This document shows positions 6,894 through 12,930 of a stretch of 14,171 bases of DNA, piece by piece. Source of the stretch: an uncultured Bacteroidales bacterium (lineage in GTDB: Bacteria; Bacteroidota; Bacteroidia; Bacteroidales; Paludibacteraceae). The stretch covers positions 1 through 14,171 of the forward strand of contig CALDPN010000139.1 of NCBI GenBank assembly GCA_937911235.1. Direction: 5' to 3'. Every line of letters begins with the position of its first letter. Positions within the stretch are counted from its first letter, which is position 1. A model generated the notes under the pieces. That model was not told the origin of the DNA and did not search any database. It saw nothing but the letters and a program-made list of their open reading frames with translations. The translations under genes and the position numbers were made by a program.

Positions 6894-7901
6894 CTATCGC
6901 TTAATCCCTTCTATTATTTTTTCTACTGTTTTTTCTAGTGAAAGGGTTGATTCTGCGCCAGCAGCATTTTTGTGTCCGCCACCGCCAAATAGTTCGCTCG
7001 CTAGGTCGCTTACAGAATAATCACCTACAGAACGCATTGAAATTTTAATTCTATCGTTTTCTTCTCTACAGAAGATAGAACAACGAATGCCGTTAATAGA
7101 AAGTGGCATGTTTACAAAGCCTTCTGTGTCGCCTTTTTTATAATTGAATTTTTCTAATTCTTCTTTGCTTAGTGTTATAATTGCAGTTTGAACTTCTGGG
7201 ATAATGGTCATTTTATCGTTCAATACATAACCCATAAGTCTCATGCGAGATTCACTATAGCAGTTGAATAGTTTTCTGTAAAGAGCGTCTTTGTCAACTC
7301 CTTTTCTTAAAAGTTCCGCAAAAATGGTATAAATTTCTGGGTGATTTGAGTTGTAAGCCAGACCGCCAGTGTCGGTAAGCATACCAGCACAGATACATTC
7401 TGCTGTTTGCAGAGTCATATCAGAGAAATAACCCATACGGCAGATAAGTCTGAAAACTAGTTCGCTAGTAGATGCAATTTCTGGGTGTGAGATAACCACG
7501 TCAGTGAAATTGTCGTAATTTAAGTGGTGGTCTACCATAATTTTTGGGCAATTTACGCCTTCAATTAGCGGAGCAAGAGCACCTAGTCTGTCAAGTTTGT
7601 TAAAGTCTAAACAGAAGATAAGGTCGCATTCAGAAATAATTTGTTTTACCTCTTCTTCATTTTTGTCAAGACTTAAAATACTATCAAAACTTGGCAAGCA
7701 GTTTAAAGACTCGGTAGGAGTGTCTGGTAAAATTACAGTGGCCTTTTTCTCTAGTGAATAAAGGAAATGATACAGACCTAGAGATGAACCCACAGCATCG
7801 CCATCTGGGCCTTTATGGGCTGTGATTACTATGTTTTCTGCTGCGTTTATCAGTTTGAAAACCGCAGAAATCTTTTCTTCTAAAATAATTTTTGTAATCA
7901 T
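6894..7901 (-). CDS. nrnA: DHH/DHHA1-family phosphoesterase (NrnA-like)
   Basis: With the ATG at 7901 the protein has 335 residues. Motifs in order: GPDGDAVGSS (D33, D35), CLDF (D99), the DHH motif at 124-126 in MVDHHLNYDNF, and the DHHA1 signature GGGGHKNAAG at about 306-315. This layout is that of cytoplasmic NrnA-type enzymes, which use manganese to degrade oligoribonucleotides of two to five nt and to dephosphorylate pAp. Which substrate this one prefers cannot be told. An upstream TTG at 7928 would add nine residues (MLIGLIGKI), but it falls inside a perfect -7 promoter box and the family starts near MxTK, so I reject it. The stop TAG is followed by TTAG. It seems to be the first gene of a unit continuing into apgM-thrC. 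Confidence 0.88.
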   Translation of the reverse strand: MITKIILEEKISAVFKLINAAENIVITAHKGPDGDAVGSSLGLYHFLYSLEKKATVILPDTPTESLNCLPSFDSILSLDKNEEEVKQIISECDLIFCLDFNKLDRLGALAPLIEGVNCPKIMVDHHLNYDNFTDVVISHPEIASTSELVFRLICRMGYFSDMTLQTAECICAGMLTDTGGLAYNSNHPEIYTIFAELLRKGVDKDALYRKLFNCYSESRMRLMGYVLNDKMTIIPEVQTAIITLSKEELEKFNYKKGDTEGFVNMPLSINGIRCSIFCREENDRIKISMRSVGDYSVSDLASELFGGGGHKNAAGAESTLSLEKTVEKIIEGIKR

Positions 7902-7925
7902 AATTTTACCTATTAATCCAATTAG

Positions 7926-7941
7926 CAAAGATAATAAAAAA
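7926..7941 (-). promoter_or_regulatory. Candidate Bacteroidota promoter for the DHH gene and downstream genes
   Basis: On the minus strand this is TTTTTTATTATCTTTG, with the exact -7 box TATCTTTG. It lies 25 nt upstream of the ATG at 7901, leaving an inferred leader of about 18 nt. A single AATTAGG-like unit lies just upstream (7943-7950), as at the fba promoter. No convincing -33 TTG is seen. Confidence 0.6.
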
Positions 7942-7965
7942 TAATTAGGAATTAATAATAAATCA

Positions 7966-8490
7966 CTAATAAATCAGATACCCAGCTATGCCGCTAAGGA
8001 CTAGGAGGATGATTGGGTTTGCTTTGAAGTATGTGGCAATGGCTACTACGGCGAAGATAATAACGCTGATGTAGTCGGTGAAGTTGTCTTGGTTTATAAG
8101 TGAAATGCCTGCAGCTAAAATTAGGCCTACCACGGCAGGGCGCAGACCATTAAATGCTGCACTAACGTATTTGTTATCTCTAAATTTGTAGATGAAACGT
8201 GCTGCAAGAGATGCAAGTATAAGTGGTGGAAGGCAAACTGCAAATGTGGCGATGGCAGAGCCTAAAATGCTGCCGGTGGCAGTGTAACCCACGTATGTGG
8301 CGCAGTTTATAGCAATTGGCCCTGGTGTTGCTTGAGAAATAGCCACAATATCTGTAAACTCTGCAGTAGTCATCCAACCGTGAATATCTACCACTTCATT
8401 TTCAATAAGTGCTAATATGGCATAGCCTCCTCCAAAACCGAAAATGCCTATTTTCAAGAAACTCCAAAACAATGTAAGAAATGTCATCAT
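7966..8490 (-). CDS. chrA: Chromate-transporter (CHR) family membrane protein, second half gene
   Basis: A 174-residue, very hydrophobic protein with about five to six membrane segments. It has the CHR family signature: GFGGGYAILALIENEVV near residue 20, then SQATPGPIAINCATYVGY near 55-70, and NGLRPAVVGLI near 115. Short CHR proteins are encoded as adjacent pairs, each equal to half of the long ChrA, and are thought to work together. The family exports chromate or exchanges it with sulfate, but many members have no tested substrate. Its start overlaps the stop of the preceding half gene (ATGA at 8487-8490). The second codon is also ATG, so the start may be one codon later. It shares FGGGYA, PGPIAIN and RPAVV blocks with its neighbour and so is a diverged duplicate of it. 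Confidence 0.88.
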   Translation of the reverse strand: MMTFLTLFWSFLKIGIFGFGGGYAILALIENEVVDIHGWMTTAEFTDIVAISQATPGPIAINCATYVGYTATGSILGSAIATFAVCLPPLILASLAARFIYKFRDNKYVSAAFNGLRPAVVGLILAAGISLINQDNFTDYISVIIFAVVAIATYFKANPIILLVLSGIAGYLIY

Positions 8491-9020
8491 TTGTCTTTTC
8501 TATTTAGAGAAACTAATATGGCACCTAAAGCAGCTAGAATAATAACGTATGCAGGTGAAAGTCCTAGATATGCCACCACAACAGCCACTGCTACTGGAAT
8601 CCAAACGGTTTTCCAAGTGATTTTAGCAGTTTTTGCCATAAAAATAACAGGAGTCACGATGAGCGCTACCACTGCAGGGCGGATGCCTTTAAATATTTTT
8701 TCTATGGTAGGGTTGTCTTGAATATCTGTGAAGACTATTGCTGCAAGTAGAATAATAATGAAAGAGGGAAGGGCTGCACCAAGTGCGCATGCTAGTGCTC
8801 CCCAAAATTTGGCTATTTTATAACCAACATATACAGAACTATTTATAGCGATAGGGCCAGGGAGGCTTTGTACTACGGCTAACATATCGATAAATTCTTC
8901 TTTTGTAAGCCAATGGTTTTTATCCACTACCTCTTTTTCGATAATGGGTAACATAGCATAGCCTCCACCAAAGGTGAAGGCTCCTATTTTAAAAAATGCT
9001 ATAAATAATTTTAATAACAT
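8487..9020 (-). CDS. chrA: Chromate-transporter (CHR) family membrane protein, first half gene
   Basis: A 177-residue hydrophobic protein with the CHR signature: FTFGGGYAMLPIIEKEVVD at about 15-33, SLPGPIAINSSVYVGYK at about 53-68 and KGIRPAVVALIV at about 109-120, followed by further membrane segments and a positive tail (LNRKDK). It is the partner of the next gene, with which it overlaps by four bases, so a heteromeric transporter made in equal amounts is likely. It starts 31 nt after the purL stop with no visible promoter box between, so it probably reads through from purL. Substrate unknown: chromate is only the family name. Confidence 0.88.
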   Translation of the reverse strand: MLLKLFIAFFKIGAFTFGGGYAMLPIIEKEVVDKNHWLTKEEFIDMLAVVQSLPGPIAINSSVYVGYKIAKFWGALACALGAALPSFIIILLAAIVFTDIQDNPTIEKIFKGIRPAVVALIVTPVIFMAKTAKITWKTVWIPVAVAVVVAYLGLSPAYVIILAALGAILVSLNRKDK

Positions 9021-9024
9021 AATT

Positions 9025-9054
9025 GTTAGAGTTATAACTCCTAACTCCTAACTA
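9025..9054. repeat. 7-bp units and imperfect palindrome between purL and the CHR pair
   Basis: Two TAACTCC units and TAACTA (9035-9054); the last three bases are the purL stop TAG. 9025-9045 is an imperfect palindrome, GTTAGAG-TTATAA-CTCCTAAC, with one unpaired C. It occupies the whole 31-nt space before the first CHR gene and could fold in the mRNA close to its start. Confidence 0.7.
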
Positions 9055-12000
9055 TCTGTTCTCTTTAATCCAATTGAACGCATTTACAAACGCTTCAAGC
9101 CATGGAGTAATTTCGTCCCCGCGACCTGCTGGGTAGTGTGCCCATTGCCATGGGAAGATAGCACGTTCCAAGTGAGGCATCATTGCAAGGTGACGACCGT
9201 CTGCTGAGCAGATACCTGCTACGTTGAAGTCTGAACCGTTAGGGTTTGCAGGGTATCCTGCGTGTGTATATTTAGCAATGATATTGTAATTTTCTTCGCC
9301 CATTGGAAGTGAGAATTTACCTTCACCGTGAGCCACCCAAATACCAAGACGGCTACCTGATAGGCTACCAAACATTACAGAGTTGTTTTCTGGAATGGTT
9401 AAGCCCACGAAGTTTGATTCAAACTTGTGTGAGTTGTTGTGTAGCATACGAGTGCGTTTTTCGTGTTCTGGGTTTACAAGATTTAGTTCCACCATAAGTT
9501 GGCAACCGTTACAGATACCTAAACTTAAGGTGTCTTTACGTGCATAGAAGTTGTCAAGGGCTTTTTTCGCTTTTTCGTTGTATAGGAAACCACCTGCCCA
9601 ACCTTTAGCTGAACCAAGTACGTCTGAGTTTGAGAAACCACCGCAGAATACAATCATATTTACGTCTTCTAGGGTTTCACGACCAGAAGCAAGGTCGGTC
9701 ATGTGAACGTCTTTAACGTCGAAGCCTGCTAGATATAGTGAATATGCCATTTCACGTTCGCCGTTGGTGCCTTTTTCACGGATGATAGCAGCCTTAATAC
9801 CACTTGGCTTGTGTGGTGCTTTAAGGTTGAATTGTGAAAGCTGACCAGTGAATGAAGAAAGGATATTTAGGTCTAATGCTTGGTTTTTATAGTTTTCGAA
9901 ACGTTCTTTAGCGCATTGTTCACCACTTTGTTTGCGGTCTAGTAGGTATGAAGGACGATACCAAATATCACGCATTTCGTCGATGTTGATGCTAATGTTG
10001 TCTTGGTCTGCAACTACGTTGATTACGCGTTCTTCAATTGGATAACCAATCTTAGCAAAACCAATACCGTTTGCTTCAAGATATTTTTCTACGTCTTCTT
10101 GGTTTCTGGTTTGGATAAATACGCCAGGGTTTTCAGCAAATAGAAGTTTGATTAAGTCTTTTTCTGCAAGACCGCTGAAGTTAATATTTAAACCACCTTT
10201 TGTATTAGCGAAGCACATTTCTAGTAGGGCAGTGATGATACCACCTTCTGAAATATCGTGACCTGCCATTACCCAACCATTGTTAATCATATCTTGAACA
10301 CAGTTGAATGCGTCAGCAAAGTATTCTGCATTTTTCACTGTTGGAACAGTTTTACCTACTTTGTTAAGTGTTTGGTAAAGCACTGAACCACCTAGTTCTA
10401 GGTCGCAGAATGAGAAGTCGATATAATAAATGTTGCTACGTTTGTCGTTTACAAGTACTGGAGAAACCACTTTTTTAACGTCGCTAACGCCTGCACCAGC
10501 AGAGATGATTACTGTACCAGGAGAGAATACTTTCTTGTCGCCATATTTTTGGGTCATTGAAAGTGAGTCTTTACCTGTTGGAATGTTAATGCCAAGCTCG
10601 CAAGCGAAATCGCTACATGCTTCTACTGCTTTGTATAGACGTGCGTCTTCACCTTCGTTTTTACAAGGCCACATCCAGTTTGCAGATAGAGATACACCTT
10701 TAATGCCATCGTTTAGAGGAGCCCAAACAATGTTTGTTAAAGATTCTGCAATAGCTAGAACTGAACCAGCAGCTGGGTCTGAAAGTGCTGCGATAGGTGC
10801 GTGACCAATAGAGGTAGCGATACCATCTTTGCCACGATAGTCTAGTGCTACTACACCGCAGTCGTTAAGTGGAAGTTGAAGTTCACCAGCACATTGTTGG
10901 CGTGCAATTTTACCTGTTACAGAACGGTCCACTTTGTTTGTTAACCAGTCTTTACAAGCCACGTGTTCCATGCTAAGTACATTTTTAAGATATTCTTCTA
11001 TCTTGTCTGCATTTGTACTTGCATTTTCGTATGTTTCGTTTACAGTGTTGTCTGTGATAACAGTTCTTGGTGGTTTACCAATCATGTAGTCTAAGCGTAG
11101 GTTGATAGGTTTTTCACCGTCTGCTTGTTCAAACACAAAGTTCATATCGCCAGTAGTTTCACCTACCACGTACATAGGAGCACGTTCGCGGTCTGCAATG
11201 CGTTTTACAAGTTCTAAATCTTCTTCTTTCATAAGAAGACCCATACGTTCTTGACTCTCGTTACCGATAATTTCTTTTGCAGAAAGGGTAGGGTCGCCAA
11301 TAGGAAGTTTGCTCATATCTATCTTACCACCGGTAGATTCAACAAGTTCTGACAAGCAGTTTAAGTGACCGCCTGCACCGTGGTCGTGGATAGAAACGAT
11401 AGGGTTATTTGAGCTTTCTGCTAATGTTCTAATTACGTTAGCAGCACGTTTTTGCATTTCTGGGTTGGCACGTTGTACTGCGTTTAGCTCAATAGCATTA
11501 GCATAAAGACCAGTGTCAACAGAAGAAACTGCACCACCGCCCATACCGATGCGATAGTTGTCACCACCTATTACTACTACTTTTTCTCCTGGTTCTGGTT
11601 CGCCTTTTAGAGCGTCGCGTTTGGTACCGAAACCTACACCACCTGCAAGCATGATAACTTTGTCGAAACCATATTGTTTGTTGTTTTCTTCGTGCTCGAA
11701 GCAAAGAAGAGAACCACAGATAAGTGGTTGGCCAAATTTATTACCGAAGTCTGAAGCACCGTTTGATGCTTTGATAAGGATTTGTTCTGGAGTTTGGTAT
11801 AACCAGTTACGTTCTTTAATGTTTTCTTCCCAAGATTTGCCTGCTTCAAGACGTGGATATGAAGTCATATAAACAGCTGTACCAGCAATAGGAAGAGATG
11901 CTTTACCTCCGCCTAAACGGTCACGAATTTCACCACCTGTACCAGTAGCTGCACCGTTGAATGGCTCAACTGTAGTAGGGAAGTTGTGTGTTTCTGCTTT

Positions 12001-12729
12001 TAAAGAAATAACTGAATCTATATCTGTAATTTCGAAGAAATCTGGTTTGTCGCCGCTTTTTGGTGCAAATTGTTGGATTTTTGGACCTTCGTTGAATGCT
12101 ACGTTGTCTTTGTATGCAGACACCAAGCGGTTTGGATTTTCTTCTGATGTTTTCTTGATTAATTTAAATAATGATAGTTCTTTTTCTTCACCGTCTATCA
12201 CATAAAGACCGTTGAAGATTTTGTGACGGCAGTGTTCTGAGTTTACTTGAGAGAAACCAAATACCTCACTGTCTGTAAGTTTTCTGCCAAGTTTTTCTGC
12301 AATACCGTTTAAGTATGCTATTTCGTCTTCGTTTAATGCAAGACCTTCTTGCTGGTTGTATGAAACGATGTCTTCAATGTAAACGATAGGTTCTGGTTGT
12401 TTGTTAATGGTAAACAATTCTTGGTCTAGGCCAGAATATTTACGTTGAAGCATAGGGTCGAAACTGCTGTCGCCAGTGTTTGCATAATATTCCTCGATAC
12501 GTTTAATGCCTTTAAGACCCATGTTTTGGGTAATTTCTACAGCATTGGTACTCCAAGGAGTAATCATTTCACGGCGTGGGCCAATAAATTCACCACTGAT
12601 TTGTTCTTCGCTAATAATCTCTGCGTTGTCGAAAAGCCAACATAGTTTGTTGTTGTCTTCTGCTGAGAACTTTACTTCTGTATCAACAGCCAAATAAGTA
12701 TTGGCAGGAGTTTTAAAAAATACTATCAT
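9052..12729 (-). CDS. purL: Phosphoribosylformylglycinamidine synthase
   Basis: A 1225-residue fused enzyme of purine synthesis that makes FGAM from FGAR, ATP and glutamine. The order is N-terminal PurS-like domain, linker with SEVFGFSQVNSEHCRHKIFN, two AIRS-type synthase halves (KAETHNFPTTVEPFNGAATG near 240-260; HDISEGG near 840) and a C-terminal class I glutaminase domain. The glutaminase triad is visible: C1073 in GICNGCQ, and H1186 and E1188 in MMPHLERAIFP. The length is slightly below the 1295 residues of the E. coli enzyme but normal for large PurL. The ATG at 12729 gives a sensible N-terminus (MIVFFKTPANTYLAVDTEV). A strong -7 box lies about 25 nt upstream. I see no purine riboswitch in the leader. 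The stop TAG runs straight into a 7-bp array. Confidence 0.97.
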   Translation of the reverse strand: MIVFFKTPANTYLAVDTEVKFSAEDNNKLCWLFDNAEIISEEQISGEFIGPRREMITPWSTNAVEITQNMGLKGIKRIEEYYANTGDSSFDPMLQRKYSGLDQELFTINKQPEPIVYIEDIVSYNQQEGLALNEDEIAYLNGIAEKLGRKLTDSEVFGFSQVNSEHCRHKIFNGLYVIDGEEKELSLFKLIKKTSEENPNRLVSAYKDNVAFNEGPKIQQFAPKSGDKPDFFEITDIDSVISLKAETHNFPTTVEPFNGAATGTGGEIRDRLGGGKASLPIAGTAVYMTSYPRLEAGKSWEENIKERNWLYQTPEQILIKASNGASDFGNKFGQPLICGSLLCFEHEENNKQYGFDKVIMLAGGVGFGTKRDALKGEPEPGEKVVVIGGDNYRIGMGGGAVSSVDTGLYANAIELNAVQRANPEMQKRAANVIRTLAESSNNPIVSIHDHGAGGHLNCLSELVESTGGKIDMSKLPIGDPTLSAKEIIGNESQERMGLLMKEEDLELVKRIADRERAPMYVVGETTGDMNFVFEQADGEKPINLRLDYMIGKPPRTVITDNTVNETYENASTNADKIEEYLKNVLSMEHVACKDWLTNKVDRSVTGKIARQQCAGELQLPLNDCGVVALDYRGKDGIATSIGHAPIAALSDPAAGSVLAIAESLTNIVWAPLNDGIKGVSLSANWMWPCKNEGEDARLYKAVEACSDFACELGINIPTGKDSLSMTQKYGDKKVFSPGTVIISAGAGVSDVKKVVSPVLVNDKRSNIYYIDFSFCDLELGGSVLYQTLNKVGKTVPTVKNAEYFADAFNCVQDMINNGWVMAGHDISEGGIITALLEMCFANTKGGLNINFSGLAEKDLIKLLFAENPGVFIQTRNQEDVEKYLEANGIGFAKIGYPIEERVINVVADQDNISINIDEMRDIWYRPSYLLDRKQSGEQCAKERFENYKNQALDLNILSSFTGQLSQFNLKAPHKPSGIKAAIIREKGTNGEREMAYSLYLAGFDVKDVHMTDLASGRETLEDVNMIVFCGGFSNSDVLGSAKGWAGGFLYNEKAKKALDNFYARKDTLSLGICNGCQLMVELNLVNPEHEKRTRMLHNNSHKFESNFVGLTIPENNSVMFGSLSGSRLGIWVAHGEGKFSLPMGEENYNIIAKYTHAGYPANPNGSDFNVAGICSADGRHLAMMPHLERAIFPWQWAHYPAGRGDEITPWLEAFVNAFNWIKENR

Positions 12730-12753
12730 GATATATATAAATTATTCAATTTG

Positions 12754-12769
12754 CAAAGTTAATAAAAAA
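12754..12769 (-). promoter_or_regulatory. Candidate Bacteroidota promoter for purL
   Basis: On the minus strand this is TTTTTTATTAACTTTG with the exact -7 box TAACTTTG. It lies 25 nt upstream of the purL ATG, so the leader would be short, about 18 nt. The composite repeat element starts about 9 bp further upstream (12778), so the -33 region lies at the edge of the repeat. Confidence 0.65.
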
Positions 12770-12777
12770 ACTTTAAA

Positions 12778-12867
12778 ATTACTCGCTACGCTCGTGATTT
12801 TTATTCGTGACTCGGCAATGCTTAAGCAAGCTTATCATTGCTCTCGCTACTCTAAAAATTCCTAATT
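12778..12867. repeat. Composite palindromic repeat, intergenic copy
   Basis: It starts with the 23-bp motif ACTCGCTACGCTCGTGATTT (plus ATT in front) and includes an imperfect hairpin at 12815-12841: GCAATG pairs with CATTGC outside, TAAGC with GCTTA inside. It ends in AAAATTCCTAATT. The same blocks in the same order occur inside the coding region at 14056-14168: the 23-bp motif matches at 21 of 23 positions, CTTAAGCAAGCTT matches CTCAAGCGAGCTT, and both close with AAATTCCTAA. The rest of the 198-bp gap between the propeller gene and purL holds the purL promoter and a 7-bp array. Confidence 0.75.
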
Positions 12868-12888
12868 ATTTATAAACAATCTTATATT

Positions 12889-12930
12889 TAACTCCTCACT
12901 CCTCACTCCTAACTCCTAATTCCTAACTCA
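12889..12930. repeat. 7-bp array abutting the stop of the beta-propeller gene
   Basis: Six units: TAACTCC, TCACTCC, TCACTCC, TAACTCC, TAATTCC, TAACTCA. The final unit overlaps the stop codon TGA (12928-12930) of the gene to its right, so on the coding strand the gene ends TGA GTTAGGAATTAGG. It mixes the GGAGTTA and GGAATTA forms, which shows the two unit types belong to one family. Confidence 0.9.

Noticed and set aside
7902..7928. TTG start giving the DHH protein nine more residues
   Set aside because: The TTG lies inside an exact -7 promoter box, and the family normally begins near the MITK encoded at the ATG at 7901.
8487..9020. Frameshifted single chrA gene rather than two genes
   Set aside because: Each half has its own complete CHR signature and start, and the ATGA overlap is typical of paired short CHR genes.
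10430..10804. Plus-strand ORF of 124 residues inside purL (also 11558-11872 and other shorter ones)
   Set aside because: They lie wholly opposite a well-conserved gene, have no family resemblance, and plus-strand ORFs of this size arise from the codon pattern of the gene beneath.
12815..12841. Intrinsic terminator of the beta-propeller gene
   Set aside because: The hairpin has no T-run on its 3' side in the direction of transcription, and a homologous hairpin occurs within a gene.
12730..12927. Purine riboswitch upstream of purL
   Set aside because: The predicted leader is only about 18 nt, and the hairpins upstream belong to a repeat element that also occurs in a coding region.
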